Positions 43,801 through 52,924 are shown, numbered from the stretch's first letter. The stretch is DNA of 64,000 nt from Paracraurococcus sp042666655 (GCF_042666655.1 NZ_JBHTDE010000004.1:1-64000); one strand, 5' to 3'. Made by a program: numbers and translations. The notes: a model not told the origin generated them from the sequence alone.

Positions 43801-44989
43801 CGAGGCTGTCGACATGGGTCATCGGCGCCGGGCCGCCGCCGAATTCGCCGGTCGCTTCCTGCCAGGCGACGATCTCGCGGACCGGCCGCCCCGGCACGGC
43901 GAGGCCCGGCGGCAGGCCGAGCATCTCCTCCACCCGCCGGTTCATCACCGCCAGCCGGTGCGCCGGGTCGATCATCATGATGCCCTGGCCGACATGGGCG
44001 ATGACGGCTTCGAGCTGCGCCCGCGAGCGGCGCTCGCGGCGGCGGACATGCCTCGCGGCCAGCCAGACGGCGGCGATCAGCAGGGTCAGGAAGCCGCCGG
44101 TGACGAGGAGCTTGGCGCGTTCCCGGCGGGGGGCGGCCAGGACGGTATCGGCCGCCGTGCCGACGGTGACGACCAGCGGCAGGCCCGCCACCCGGCGGAC
44201 GGTGAAGAAGCGGTCGACGCCGTCGATCGCGCTGATCTGGCGCATGCCGGTTTCGGTCGCGCCGGCACGGATCGCGGCGATGCTCTCGTCCGACACCCGG
44301 GCGCCGAGCAGGGTGTTGCCTCCCTTGTCCGTTTCGGGAACGCGGACACGGACGATGCCGTCCAGCCCGGTCAGCCCGACCATGCTGTCGCGCAGGTCGA
44401 GCCGGCGGTAGAGCCGGGCGAAGCCGTCACCATCGACCGCCACCATGATGATGCCGACGAAGCCGCCGGCGGCGTCGCGCAGCGGACGGGCGATGTCGAT
44501 GCTCGGCCGGCCGGTGACGCGGCCGGTCAGCGGCGGGCTGATCTCCAGCCGGTCGTACGAGGGATCGGCCAGGATGGCGGCGATGTAGTCCCGGTCGCGC
44601 AGGTCGACCGGCGCCGGCGGCACGCCGTCGAGATTGACGCGGACCAAGCCGTCGGGACCGACGATCGCCGCATCGATGATGTCGGCTTCGGGATCGATGC
44701 GGATCCAGTCCGGCACCGCGAAGGCGGCGGGGTCCCTGGCATGCAGCGCGCTGCCGTAGCGCAGGATGGTCTCGATGGTGCGGAGCCGGCCGGCGACCTC
44801 GGCCTCCAAGGTGCGGGCGAGGGTGGCGGTGGCCTGCCACGCCGTATCGCTCGCGCGACGGAATTCGGCGCGGATGCCAAGGCCCACCAGCAGCCAGACC
44901 AACGCGACCAGGCCGAGCCCGAGGGCCAGGCCGGCCCGGTCCATCCAGTGCGCCGGCCGGCCGGCCTGAACTTCCGCGTCAGCGTGCAA
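40889..44989 (-). CDS. Hybrid histidine kinase with Cache sensor, five PAS domains and receiver
   Basis: 1366 residues. Two membrane helices (about 18-40 and 293-316) flank a periplasmic double-Cache-like sensor. Five tandem PAS_7-like units of about 135 residues start near 326, 466, 598, 733 and 870; units 2-5 share blocks such as ALENVPHGVLLVGADNR and DGRFIRTYTDVTAHNAAL, so they arose by duplication. The kinase core follows: SHELRTPLN (His about 1003), N box LLDNAVKF and G boxes DTGIGI and GLGLGLAVS. A C-terminal receiver has LVLMDIMMPGMDG (Asp about 1294). It lies directly after an OmpR-type regulator (45137). Confidence 0.95.
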   Translation of the reverse strand: MHADAEVQAGRPAHWMDRAGLALGLGLVALVWLLVGLGIRAEFRRASDTAWQATATLARTLEAEVAGRLRTIETILRYGSALHARDPAAFAVPDWIRIDPEADIIDAAIVGPDGLVRVNLDGVPPAPVDLRDRDYIAAILADPSYDRLEISPPLTGRVTGRPSIDIARPLRDAAGGFVGIIMVAVDGDGFARLYRRLDLRDSMVGLTGLDGIVRVRVPETDKGGNTLLGARVSDESIAAIRAGATETGMRQISAIDGVDRFFTVRRVAGLPLVVTVGTAADTVLAAPRRERAKLLVTGGFLTLLIAAVWLAARHVRRRERRSRAQLEAVIAHVGQGIMMIDPAHRLAVMNRRVEEMLGLPPGLAVPGRPVREIVAWQEATGEFGGGPAPMTHVDSLGGPDRRPVVTLRSRPDGSVLEIRTAHVGDGSHVRTFTDVTAARRAAAAVAAARDQALAAEAALAAALENVPHGVMLIGPDDRILLCNQAAVDLAGVPAGLARPGTPIAELIAHQVAVGEIAPIAGSIPEAWLAMRAQAQDGRTYQRVKPDGRVIEVRSNFLADGRFIRTYTDVTAHHAALRAQEAARDQAQAAEAALTAALENVPHGVLLVGADNRVQIMNPTAVELTGLPAEAARPGAKVADLLQLQVELGEIAAEEPLVARSWAAILDRSMAIPTFQRTNRRGRDMEVRTTFLADGRFIRTYTDVTAHNAALRTQEAARDQAEAAQAALAAAFQNVPHGVLLIGADRHVQVINAIAADLVDLPPALARPGVAVRDILAFQLERGDFVASPAIADAAGAALDGPEPPMPPYERRLRDGRVIDVRTTHLEDGRVIRTFTDVTARHLALQAEAAARDQAEAAQAALAAAFENAPLGILLVGEDRRVQFINGVAVDLLGLPPALAQPGAEARDILQLQLDRGDLAGQPVLQDEAKAALQGPQPGLDRYERRLPDGRMMEVRSRSMPDGRTIRTYTDVTERHAALRAQETARLAAEAALRSRTEFLAIVSHELRTPLNAVIGLSEVLLLHRPRADQVADLETVRESGRQLLGLVDDILDVSRLERGRVVLREAAFAPPATLRAMAALIAPRAAAKGLAFALELDPALPAAALGDEERLRQVLFKLLDNAVKFTEAGSITLDATMVAAETEGWRLGICITDTGIGITPEAEARLFEPFAQADSSTARRFGGLGLGLAVSRLLLESMGGGIALERVAGGGSRFRVELPLRHAPAALPAPADTAPPDGAPPTAALRVLVAEDLAANRAVALALLRRLGHEAEAVEDGAAAVAAVQARAFDLVLMDIMMPGMDGIAATRAIRALPDATARVPIIAVTAHASAETAEECRAAGMDRFESKPLQTERLRQAIAAVMARP

Positions 44990-45106
44990 ACCCTGTCTCC
45001 GGACATGACAGGCCGGCGGGTCGGGGTTTCCCCCGGGGGATGCCGCCCCATCAGGCTACCGAAGGCAGGCTGTATCACGAAGTCGTCAAAGGCACCTAAC
45101 CGGAAC

Positions 45107-45129
45107 GGCGGGGGAGGCAGCCCCCCGCC
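45107..45129 (-). terminator. Hairpin between response regulator and hybrid kinase genes
   Basis: GGCGGGGG, loop aggcagc, CCCCCGCC (45122-45129): an 8-bp stem just downstream of the regulator's stop on the minus strand. No T-run, so it may dampen rather than stop read-through into the kinase gene. Confidence 0.45.
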
Positions 45130-45136
45130 TGCCGGG

Positions 45137-45856
45137 TCAGGCGGCCAGGCGCTCGGGGACCCGCGGCTCCAGCCGGTAGGCGCCGCGGTCGGTCAGCAGC
45201 AGCTGCGGGTTGGCCGGGTCGGATTCCATCTTCTGCCGCAGGCGGTAGATATGGGTCTCCAGCGTGTGGGTGGTCACCCCGCTGTTGAACCCCCAGACAT
45301 CGGCCAGCAGCGTCGCCCGGTTCACCGGGGCGGCATTGGCCCGCAGCAGGTATTTCAGGATCCGGCATTCCTTGTCGGTCAGCCGGACCTTGCGGTTCTT
45401 TGCCGGGTCGAGCAGCAGCCGGACCGCCGGGCGGAACAGGTAGTGGCCGATGGTGAAGCTGGCGTCTTCCGAGTTGTCGAAGACCCGCAGCTGGGCGCGC
45501 AGCCGGGCGAGCAGTTCCGGCAGGCGGAAGGGCTTGGCGATGTAGTCGTTGGCGCCGCTGTCGAGGCCACGGACGACATCGGATTCGGCATCCGCGCCGG
45601 TCAGCATGATGACCGGCATCCTGCGGCCGTCGCGCCGCAACCGGGCGCAGAATTCGCGGCCATCGGCGTCCGGCAGGCCGACATCAAGCAGGATTGCATC
45701 GTAACGACAATCAACGTCCGCCAGCTTTGTTTCGGCCTCGGCGGCGCTGCATGCCTCCGCCGCGATGAACTCGCCTTCCAGGGCAATCTGTTCGGCCAGG
45801 GTCGCACGCAGATCGGCGTCGTCCTCGATGATCAGGATGGGACGGGCGAGGGTCAT
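45137..45856 (-). CDS. OmpR/PhoB-family response regulator
   Basis: 239 residues from the ATG at 45856; the longer upstream frame is not homologous. The receiver has the acidic pair EDD near residue 11, phospho-acceptor Asp58 in AILLDVGLPDADG, Thr in VIMLTGADAE and Lys in YIAKPF. The winged helix (about 140-235) contains LTDKECRILKYLLRANAAPV and THTLETHIYRLRQKMES. It is a DNA-binding partner, plausibly for the hybrid kinase encoded next. Regulated genes are not evident. Confidence 0.93.
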   Translation of the reverse strand: MTLARPILIIEDDADLRATLAEQIALEGEFIAAEACSAAEAETKLADVDCRYDAILLDVGLPDADGREFCARLRRDGRRMPVIMLTGADAESDVVRGLDSGANDYIAKPFRLPELLARLRAQLRVFDNSEDASFTIGHYLFRPAVRLLLDPAKNRKVRLTDKECRILKYLLRANAAPVNRATLLADVWGFNSGVTTHTLETHIYRLRQKMESDPANPQLLLTDRGAYRLEPRVPERLAA

Positions 45857-46140
45857 GGGGGGTTGGCTCCTTCGTTTCGCGTTCCGAGATGGCGCGGCTC
45901 TGACGCTAAAAATCAGCACCGTTGCTCAACCTGTGAGATTGGATACGCGATTTTGTGTGCGATGCGCCAAGGAATAATCCGCGTTCGGCGAACACGTTGA
46001 TGTGCGGATGAGCACACCCCGTTCGCTTCGACATGTGAAGTATCCGCCCTGCCTGCGGAGCCGCGATGGCAGCAAAGCGGCGAAGTCGCGGCAATGACCG
46101 TTTGGGCCGCGCTGGCGTTACGCCTGGACCCCCGCACCGG

Positions 46141-47409
46141 ATGCACGCCCAAAAAATGGATCCCTATATCGTTCTGCTCGCCGGCACCGGCGCGCTGATA
46201 CTGCTCGTCGCCTGGCTGCCAATGGTCCTGAAGGAGCTGCCGCTCTCGCTGCCGATGTTCTGCGTCGGCTTCGGCTTCGCCGCCTTCGGCCTCTCGACCG
46301 GGGATACCCCGCACCCGCTGGCCTACCCGGCGGTGACCGAACGCCTGACCGAACTGGTCGTCATCGTCGCCCTCGCCGGGGCCGGGCTGAAGATTGACCG
46401 GCCGCTCGGCCTGCGGTCCTGGTCGATGACCTGGCGGCTGCTCGGCATCGCCATGCCGCTGTCGATCGCCGGCATCGCGCTCGTCGCCCATTGGCTGCTC
46501 GGGCTCGGCGCGGCGGCGGCGCTGCTGCTGGGGGCGGCGCTCGCCCCGACCGACCCGGTGCTGGCCTCCGACATCCAGGTCGGCCCGCCGCGCTCGGGCG
46601 AGGAGGACGAGGTCCGCTTCACCCTGACCGCCGAGGCCGGGCTGAACGACGGGCTGGCCTTTCCCTTCGTCCACCTGGCCATCTTCCTGGCGCTGAACGA
46701 CGCGCTGGCGGGCGACTGGGTCTGGGAATGGGTGGCGCTGGACGTGGTCTGGAAGCTCGGCGCCGGCATCGGCGCCGGCTGGGCGGTCGGCGCGGCGCTC
46801 GGTTGGCTGTCCTTCCACATGCCGAACCGCGCCCGGCTGTCCCGCACGGGGGATGGGTTCGTGGCGCTCGGCGTCACCTTCCTCGCCTATGGGGTGACCG
46901 AGCTGCTGCACGGCTACGGCTTCGTCGCGGTCTTCGTCGCCGCCCTGGCGCTGCGGTCGGCCGAACGTCACAGCCGCTACCACGACCAGTTGCACGATTT
47001 CGCCGAGCAGACCGAGCGGTTGCTGATGATGGTGCTGCTGGTGCTGTTCGGCGGCGCCCTGGCCGGCGGGCTGCTCGACCCGCTGGACTGGTGGGGCGGG
47101 CTGGCGGTGGTGGCCTTCCTCTTCGTGGTGCGGCCGCTGGCCGGCTGGGTCTCGCTGCTCGGCGCCCCGGCGCCGCGGGAGGAGCGGGCGGCGATCGCCT
47201 TCTTCGGCATCCGCGGGCTGGGCAGCTTCTACTACCTGGCCTTCGCGCTGAACCAGGCGCCCTTCGGCCATGGCGCGCAGCTCTGGGCGGTGCTGGGGCT
47301 GACGGTGCTGGTCTCCATCGCCCTGCACGGGGTGACGGTGACGCCGTGGATGCGGCTGCTGGACGCGAAGCGGCGGGTGCAGGGGGTGCTGCCCTTCGGC
47401 CGCGGCTGA
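46141..47409 (+). CDS. Na+/H+ antiporter (CPA1 family)
   Basis: 422 residues from the ATG at 46141 (ATG 46156 also possible). Twelve or so membrane helices; the first is YIVLLAGTGALILLVAWLPM. The CPA1 ion-binding region ALAPTDPVLASDIQVG followed by TAEAGLNDGLAFPFVHLAIF includes the conserved ND pair. A late FFGIRGLGSFYYLAFALN segment is also typical. It exchanges cytoplasmic Na+ or K+ for protons and helps pH and salt homeostasis. Confidence 0.93.
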   Translation: MHAQKMDPYIVLLAGTGALILLVAWLPMVLKELPLSLPMFCVGFGFAAFGLSTGDTPHPLAYPAVTERLTELVVIVALAGAGLKIDRPLGLRSWSMTWRLLGIAMPLSIAGIALVAHWLLGLGAAAALLLGAALAPTDPVLASDIQVGPPRSGEEDEVRFTLTAEAGLNDGLAFPFVHLAIFLALNDALAGDWVWEWVALDVVWKLGAGIGAGWAVGAALGWLSFHMPNRARLSRTGDGFVALGVTFLAYGVTELLHGYGFVAVFVAALALRSAERHSRYHDQLHDFAEQTERLLMMVLLVLFGGALAGGLLDPLDWWGGLAVVAFLFVVRPLAGWVSLLGAPAPREERAAIAFFGIRGLGSFYYLAFALNQAPFGHGAQLWAVLGLTVLVSIALHGVTVTPWMRLLDAKRRVQGVLPFGRG

Positions 47410-47496
47410 GCCGCGCACGGGACCGTCAGGCGCGAATGCTTGGCGGCCCGGCGGCGGCGTGGCTAGCTGGTGCCGAAGCGAAAAGGAGATTTCGGC

Positions 47497-48105
47497 ATGT
47501 CCGGCACCCAACCGAGCCTCCCCGGGCTGGGGCCCACCCTGACCGGCCACTTCCCGCTGGTCCGCCTGATGGCGCGCGGCTGGTGGGTCTTCGTCCTGCG
47601 CGGGGTGGTCGCCATCCTGTTCGGCCTGATCGCCTTCATGGCGCCGGGGCTCGGGCTCGCCTTCATCCTCGGCATGCTGGCGGCCTGGATGGCGATCGAC
47701 GGCGTGTCGACGCTGTACCAGGCGGTGAAGGGCCCGCCGGAACGCCACGGCGTCTGGTTCTGGCTGGACGGTATCGTCTCGCTCGCCGCCGCCGGCATCC
47801 TGCTGTTCGCGCCGGGACTGTCGGCGCTCACGCTGGTTTATGTCGCCAGCTTCTGGAGCATCGCGATCGGCGTGTTCCGGCTGATCATGGCCTTCCGGCT
47901 CGGCAGCATCATCATGGGGCTGTTTGGCGCCATCACGGTGTTCTTCGGCGTCTGGCTGCTGCTGAACCCGGGGCCGGGGCTGGTCGCGCTGATCTGGATC
48001 GTCGGCATCGAGGCGATGGTGGCCGGCGCGCTGATGATCGGCCTCGGCTGGCGGCTGCGGCGGGTGGCGAACGACCCGCACGGGCCGGCGGCGGGGCGGG
48101 GCTGA
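47497..48105 (+). CDS. HdeD-family (DUF308) membrane protein
   Basis: 202 residues from the ATG at 47497 behind aaaaggag. Six helices in three pairs, with the DUF308 pattern WWVFVLRGVVAILFGLIAF, a GVWFWLDGIVSLAAAGILLF repeat and WIVGIEAMVAGALMIGLGWR. In enterobacteria HdeD aids acid resistance at high cell density; here the role is inferred. Confidence 0.88.
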   Translation: MSGTQPSLPGLGPTLTGHFPLVRLMARGWWVFVLRGVVAILFGLIAFMAPGLGLAFILGMLAAWMAIDGVSTLYQAVKGPPERHGVWFWLDGIVSLAAAGILLFAPGLSALTLVYVASFWSIAIGVFRLIMAFRLGSIIMGLFGAITVFFGVWLLLNPGPGLVALIWIVGIEAMVAGALMIGLGWRLRRVANDPHGPAAGRG

Positions 48106-48162
48106 GGCGTTGCCGCCGGGGGGCTTTCCGGCGAGCATGCGCCCGTCCCGGAGAGCGCCACT

Positions 48163-48744
48163 TTGCCTGAAGCACCACCGCCCACGCTTGTCCCCACGCG
48201 CCGTGACCTCTTCCTCGGCTACCTGAAGATCGGGATGTTCGGCTTCGGCGGCGTCGCCGCCTGGGCCCGCCGCGTGATCGTCGAGGAACGCCGCTGGCTG
48301 ACCGAGCGCGAATATGCCGAGGTGCTCGGCCTCGGCCAGGTGCTGCCGGGGCCCAATGTGGGTAATGCGGCGGTGATGATCGGCCGGCGCTTCCATGGCC
48401 TGCCGGGCGCGCTGCTGGCGACCGCCGGCATCTACTTCGCGCCGTTGATCATCCTGATCGGGCTTTGCCTGCTCTATGACCGCTATGGCCAGCTGCCTGC
48501 GGTGGCGCCGGTGATGGCGGGGATCGCCGCCGCCGCGGCCGGGATGGTGATCGGCACCGCGGCCAAGATGGTGCAGAAATTGAAGCTGGCGCCGGAGGCG
48601 ATCGTCCTGTTGCTGCTGGCCGCCTTCGCCGCCGCCTGGCTGCGGCTGCCGCTGCCGGTCATCGTGCTGGCGCTGGCGCCGATCTCGATCGCCGCCTCGC
48701 TCTGGCGGGCCGGGCTGATCCTGCGCAGCGAGTCGGCGCGATGA
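48163..48744 (+). CDS. Chromate transporter, N-terminal-type subunit
   Basis: 193 residues from a TTG at 48163. The CHR domain motif FGFGGVAAWARRVIVEERRW followed by LGLGQVLPGPNVGNAAVMIG is intact. This is the short-chain CHR form, which works as a heterodimer with a second CHR protein; the partner gene overlaps it by 4 bases (48741). Chromate efflux is the known activity of the family; the physiological anion may differ. Confidence 0.9.
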   Translation: MPEAPPPTLVPTRRDLFLGYLKIGMFGFGGVAAWARRVIVEERRWLTEREYAEVLGLGQVLPGPNVGNAAVMIGRRFHGLPGALLATAGIYFAPLIILIGLCLLYDRYGQLPAVAPVMAGIAAAAAGMVIGTAAKMVQKLKLAPEAIVLLLLAAFAAAWLRLPLPVIVLALAPISIAASLWRAGLILRSESAR

Positions 48745-49265
48745 CCCTGCTGCTGCAAATCCTGGTCACCTTCTCCGTCCTGTCGCTGGTCGCGGTGGGC
48801 GGGGCGAATGCCGTGCTGCCGGAGATGCACCGCCAGCTGGTGGACCTCCACGGCTGGCTGGACGATGCGACCTTCTCCCAGCTGTATGCGCTGGCGCAGG
48901 CGGCGCCGGGGCCGAACATCCTGGTGGCCAGCGTGATGGGTTGGCGGATCGGCGGCTGGGGCGGCATGGCGATGGCCACCCTGGGCATGCTGCTGCCGGC
49001 CGCGGTGCTGGCCTGGATCATGGCCGGGCTGGTGCACCGGCTGCGTGGCGCGCCCTGGCTGAAGCCGGCGCAGGGCGGGCTGGTGCCGGTCGCGGTCGGG
49101 CTGCTGCTGGCGGCCGGGCTGGTGATGGCCGAGGCGTCGAGCCAGTTCGGCCTGCTGCCGCTGGTGGTGGTGGTGGTGTCGAGCGTCTTCGTCTGGCGGA
49201 CGAATTACAGCCCGTTGTGGGTGCTGGTGGGTGGCGGGGTGCTGGGGTCGATCCTGCTGCGGTAG
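48741..49265 (+). CDS. Chromate transporter, C-terminal-type subunit
   Basis: 174 residues. CHR-domain features are VGGANAVLPEMHRQLVDLHG and ALAQAAPGPNILVASVMGWR. It overlaps the preceding CHR gene by 4 bases and is its heterodimer partner. About five helices. Directly after its stop comes repeat copy D. Confidence 0.9.
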   Translation: MTLLLQILVTFSVLSLVAVGGANAVLPEMHRQLVDLHGWLDDATFSQLYALAQAAPGPNILVASVMGWRIGGWGGMAMATLGMLLPAAVLAWIMAGLVHRLRGAPWLKPAQGGLVPVAVGLLLAAGLVMAEASSQFGLLPLVVVVVSSVFVWRTNYSPLWVLVGGGVLGSILLR

Positions 49266-49270
49266 AGCAG

Positions 49271-49410
49271 CAAGGTCGGGGAGGGAAATCTATTCCCTCC
49301 CCCAAGCCCCACCCTTCCTTTTTGTGAGTCTGGCACTCGCCGCGCGGCAGGTGCCAACCCACAAAAATAGAGGTGGGCCCAGGGAGGATACGTTCTCCCT
49401 GGCCTTGCCG
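49271..49410. repeat. Palindromic interspersed repeat, copy D (near-symmetric inverted pair)
   Basis: The best-preserved copy. Left hairpin GGGGAGGGAA (49278-49287) / TTCCCTCCCC (49293-49302); centre palindrome from TGGCAC (49331-49336) through GCCGCGCGGC to GTGCCA (49351-49356); right hairpin CCAGGGAG (49379-49386) / CTCCCTGG (49395-49402). The two tails, CTTTTTGTGAGT on the left and ACCCACAAAAATAG on the right, are reverse complements with few differences. It lies between convergent genes (chromate subunit and CitMHS). Confidence 0.9.
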
Positions 49411-49411
49411 T

Positions 49412-50725
49412 TCAGAACAGCGGAATCACCCCGATCAGCACCCCCACCCCCAGCATCACCGCCGCCATGCCCAGTGCCCAGGGCAGCGTGAAGCGCTGGT
49501 GCGCGCCGAAGTCGATCTCGCACAGCCCGACCAGGAGGTAGGTCGAGGCCACCAGCGGGCTCAGCAGGTGGACCTGCTGGCCGACGAGGGAAGCGCGGCC
49601 GATCGCCTCGGCGCTGTGGCCATAGGCCGCGCCGGCCTCGGCCAGGATCGGCAGGATGCCGAAGTAGAAGGCATCGTTCGAGATCAGGAAGGTGAAGGGC
49701 AGGCTGACCAGCGCGGTGATCAGCGGGATCAAGGCGCCGCCGCCCTCCGGGATGATGGCGGTGACGCTCTTCGCCATGGCATCCACCATGCCGGTGCCGG
49801 ACAGGATTCCGGTGAAGACGCCGGCGGCGAAGATGAGCGAGACGACGGCCAGCACGTTGGGCGCATGCGCGGCGATCCGCTGCTTCTGCTCCGCCAGGTT
49901 CGGGTAGTTGATCGCCGTGGCGATGGCGAAGCCGATCATGAAGAGGATCGGCAGCGGCAGCACGCCGAGCAGCAGGCAGGTCATCAGCGCGATGGTCAGC
50001 CCGAGGTTCACGTAGAGCAGATGTGGGCGTCGCTCCGGCGGCGGCGGCGCTACCGTGTCGACCGTGCCACCGAGCGGGGTGGCGATGTCGTCCAGCCCGG
50101 ACAGGGCGACCACGCCGATCCGCGCGCGTTCCCGCCGGCCCAGCACCCAGGCGACGAAGATGGCGAAGCAGAAGCAGGCGACCATGGTCGGGATGAGCGG
50201 CACGAACAACGTGTTGACGTCGACATGCAGCGCGCTCGCGGCGCGCGCGGTGGGCCCGCCCCAGGGCGTCAGGTTCATGTTGCCGGCCGCCAGCATGATG
50301 ACGCAGGCGGCGTACAACGGGTTCATCCCGAGCCGGCGGAACAGCGGCAGCATCGCCGTTGTCGTGATGATGTAGGAGGTCGAGCTGTCGCCATCGAGCG
50401 AGACGATCGAGGCCAGCACCGTGGTGCCGATCATGATCCGCACCGGGTCGCCCTTGACCAGCCGCAGCACGGTGCGCGCCACCGGGTCGAACAGCCCGGC
50501 ATCGATCATGATGCCGAAATAGAGGATGGCGAACAGCAGCAGCACGCCGGTCGGCGCCAGGTTGCGGATGCCGGCGATCATCATCGGCCCCATGGTGCCG
50601 GCGAAGCCGCCGATCAGGGCGAAGACGATCGGCACCAGGATCAGCGCCAGCAGCGCCGAAAGCCGGTCCGTCATGATCAGCACCATGAAGACCAGCACCA
50701 TGCCATAGGCCAGCAGTGTCAGCAT
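49412..50725 (-). CDS. CitMHS-family citrate-Mg2+:H+ symporter
   Basis: 437 residues from the ATG at 50725; the longer frame upstream lacks a plausible start. About twelve helices, beginning MLTLLAYGMVLVFMVLIMTD. Family motifs include DGDSSTSYIITTTAMLPLFR and NMNLTPWGGPTARAASAL. CitMHS proteins import metal-citrate complexes with protons. Its position behind a TonB receptor suggests joint uptake of metal citrate, which is inference. Confidence 0.9.
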   Translation of the reverse strand: MLTLLAYGMVLVFMVLIMTDRLSALLALILVPIVFALIGGFAGTMGPMMIAGIRNLAPTGVLLLFAILYFGIMIDAGLFDPVARTVLRLVKGDPVRIMIGTTVLASIVSLDGDSSTSYIITTTAMLPLFRRLGMNPLYAACVIMLAAGNMNLTPWGGPTARAASALHVDVNTLFVPLIPTMVACFCFAIFVAWVLGRRERARIGVVALSGLDDIATPLGGTVDTVAPPPPERRPHLLYVNLGLTIALMTCLLLGVLPLPILFMIGFAIATAINYPNLAEQKQRIAAHAPNVLAVVSLIFAAGVFTGILSGTGMVDAMAKSVTAIIPEGGGALIPLITALVSLPFTFLISNDAFYFGILPILAEAGAAYGHSAEAIGRASLVGQQVHLLSPLVASTYLLVGLCEIDFGAHQRFTLPWALGMAAVMLGVGVLIGVIPLF

Positions 50726-50866
50726 GCACCCCCCCCCTGGCCGCCGCCATGCGATGGGACCGCAGGGCGGCCAGGCGGGGCATTGCCCAAGGGGTCCGGC
50801 GCAACGACCGGCCCCAGGCCTTTGCCTAGCGACCGCCGCCGGATGCCACAAGGTGCCGCGGCGCCG

Positions 50867-52924
50867 TCAGAACGCGATCCGCGTTCCCAGGTAGATGCTC
50901 CGCCCCTCGCCGGGATAGAAGACCGCGGTCGAGACCTGGCTGGCATTGGTGATGGTGCTGAGGTCCGAGACGTAGCGCTTGTTGGTCAGGTTGCGCGCGT
51001 CGAGGAAGACCGAGACGCCGGGCCCGACCGTCACCCCCGCTTCCAGCCCCAGCTTGACGTAGCTGTTGGCCCGCAGCGTGTTGGCATAGTCCGCCCAGGC
51101 GCCCTGCGGCACCCAGTCGAGGTTCGGCCGGAGGAAGAAGCGCTCGGGCTGCGCGTAGGTGAGGGTGGTCCGCAGCACATGCGGCGGCAGGCCGGCGATG
51201 CGGTTGTCGCCATATTGCCGGTCGGCGCGGAAGCGGAAGTCGTTGTAGGTCCAGACCTGGCCGAGGGTCAGCCGGTCGGCGGCCGTCAGCAGCCCCTGCC
51301 ACAGGTCGTAGCGCCCGGCGAATTCGACGCCCTGGTTCACCGTGGTGCCGGCATTGAAGGTATTGGCCGGGATGGACGGATCGACGGTGAACTGCAGCAG
51401 CTGGCCGCGCAGGTTGCTGCGGAACAGCGTCAGGTCCCAGCCGCCACGGTCGGTGCGGCCGCGGGTGCCGACTTCCATCGTCCAGGCCCGCTGCGCCTGC
51501 ATCGGCACCCAGACCGGGCGGTTGTTGACCGTCTGCAGCTGGTCGGAGAAGTCGGGCACGTCCTGGCTGCGGCTGACATTGCCGAAGACCTGGACCTCCG
51601 GCCGCGGCTGCCACAGCAGGCCGAGCTTCGGGTTGAAGCCGTCATAGATGCGGCTGTACTGCTGGTTCGTCAGCCTGTTCTCGTAGTCGCGCTCGTTGCG
51701 CAGCGCCTTGGCGCCGGCGACCAGCGCGACGTCCGGCAGGACCCAGAGCCGGTTCTCCAGATAGGCCTCGTAGTTGGTCGCCCGCTGCACGCCGCTGGCG
51801 GTCTGCGCGCCGCGCGAGCCGCGGTTGTTGACGTATTGCAGCGCGTCGTTGCTGCCGGCGAAGTAGCGCCCGCCGACGACGAGGTCGTTGCGCAGCCCGC
51901 CGACCAGGAAGCCGCTGGTCCAGCGCGGCGCGACGCCCCAGGTCAGCCCGTCCTGGTCGATCACCTGGAAGATCGGGTGGTACAGCGACTTGTGGATGAC
52001 CCAGCTGTCCACGTCGATCTGCCCCGCCTCCAGCCGCACCGTGGTGCGGTTGGCGAAGCGCTGCGACTGCACGTTGCGCGCCTGGTTGCCGGCCAGCGCC
52101 GCCGCGCTGGCCATGCGCGGGGTGTTCAGCGCCTGCGACAGCGTCAGCGCCCCGGGCAACAGCTGCCTTGTGTCGTAGATGCCGACATAGAAGCGCGTCT
52201 CGACATTGTCCGAGATGCGGTAGCCGGCATTGCCGTTGAATTGGTCGTAGCTGCCGCGGCTGTGCCGGCGCCAGCCATCGGTCGAAAAGTGGGAGAAATT
52301 GGCCAGCGCATCGGCGTCGCCGAACATCCGCGACACCTGGCCGGAGAGCCGCCAGCTGCCCCAGACGCCGGCCTCGGCGCGCAGGATGTTCGCCGCTTCC
52401 GCGGTCTGCGCGGTGGGGGTGACGAAATTGATCGCGCCGCCCAGCGTCGAGGCGCCGTAGGCCAGCGCATTGGCGCCGGGGAAGACCGACACGCTGCGCA
52501 GCGCCAGCGGGTCGATCTGGTAGAAATCGCCGCTGCCGTCGGCCAGGTTCACCGGGATGCCGTCCTGCAGCAGCTCGACGCCGCGCAGATGGAAGCCGCG
52601 GGCGATGCCGGAGCCGCGGACCGAAAGCCGCAACTCCTGCCCGTAGCGGTCCTGGACGAAGACGCCGGGCGTCTCGGCCAGCACGTCGCGCAGGGTGAAG
52701 GCACGGCGGTTGCGGAATTCCTCCGCCTCGACGAAGCGGGCGGCGGCGGGGGTGAGCTCCACCTGCTTCCGCTGCTGCTCGACCGAGGGGACGGTGAGCG
52801 AGCCGGGCGCCCGGCCGATCACGGTCAGATCCGGCAGGGTGGCGACCGGCGCCTGGGCGAGGGCAGTGGCCGGCAACAGGGCAATGAGGAACGCCGCGCC
52901 CGGGGCGCGGAGGTGAACTGGCAT
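50867..52924 (-). CDS. TonB-dependent outer-membrane receptor
   Basis: 685 residues from the ATG at 52924, which starts a signal peptide (MPVHLRAPGAAFLIALLPAT, cleavage near ALAQA). A TonB-box-like LPDLTVIGR precedes the plug domain (about 60-190: TLRDVLAETPGVFVQDRYGQ, LRLSVRGSGIARGFHLRGVE). The barrel ends with the required C-terminal aromatic (IYLGTRIAF). The plug resembles FecA/YncD-type receptors. With a citrate transporter downstream and a DUF2946-like gene upstream, ferric citrate or another metal complex is a fair guess. Confidence 0.9.
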   Translation of the reverse strand: MPVHLRAPGAAFLIALLPATALAQAPVATLPDLTVIGRAPGSLTVPSVEQQRKQVELTPAAARFVEAEEFRNRRAFTLRDVLAETPGVFVQDRYGQELRLSVRGSGIARGFHLRGVELLQDGIPVNLADGSGDFYQIDPLALRSVSVFPGANALAYGASTLGGAINFVTPTAQTAEAANILRAEAGVWGSWRLSGQVSRMFGDADALANFSHFSTDGWRRHSRGSYDQFNGNAGYRISDNVETRFYVGIYDTRQLLPGALTLSQALNTPRMASAAALAGNQARNVQSQRFANRTTVRLEAGQIDVDSWVIHKSLYHPIFQVIDQDGLTWGVAPRWTSGFLVGGLRNDLVVGGRYFAGSNDALQYVNNRGSRGAQTASGVQRATNYEAYLENRLWVLPDVALVAGAKALRNERDYENRLTNQQYSRIYDGFNPKLGLLWQPRPEVQVFGNVSRSQDVPDFSDQLQTVNNRPVWVPMQAQRAWTMEVGTRGRTDRGGWDLTLFRSNLRGQLLQFTVDPSIPANTFNAGTTVNQGVEFAGRYDLWQGLLTAADRLTLGQVWTYNDFRFRADRQYGDNRIAGLPPHVLRTTLTYAQPERFFLRPNLDWVPQGAWADYANTLRANSYVKLGLEAGVTVGPGVSVFLDARNLTNKRYVSDLSTITNASQVSTAVFYPGEGRSIYLGTRIAF

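Noticed and set aside
45913..48396. An 827-residue minus-strand frame
   Set aside because: Low-complexity His/Arg/Gln-rich shadow of the antiporter and HdeD genes.
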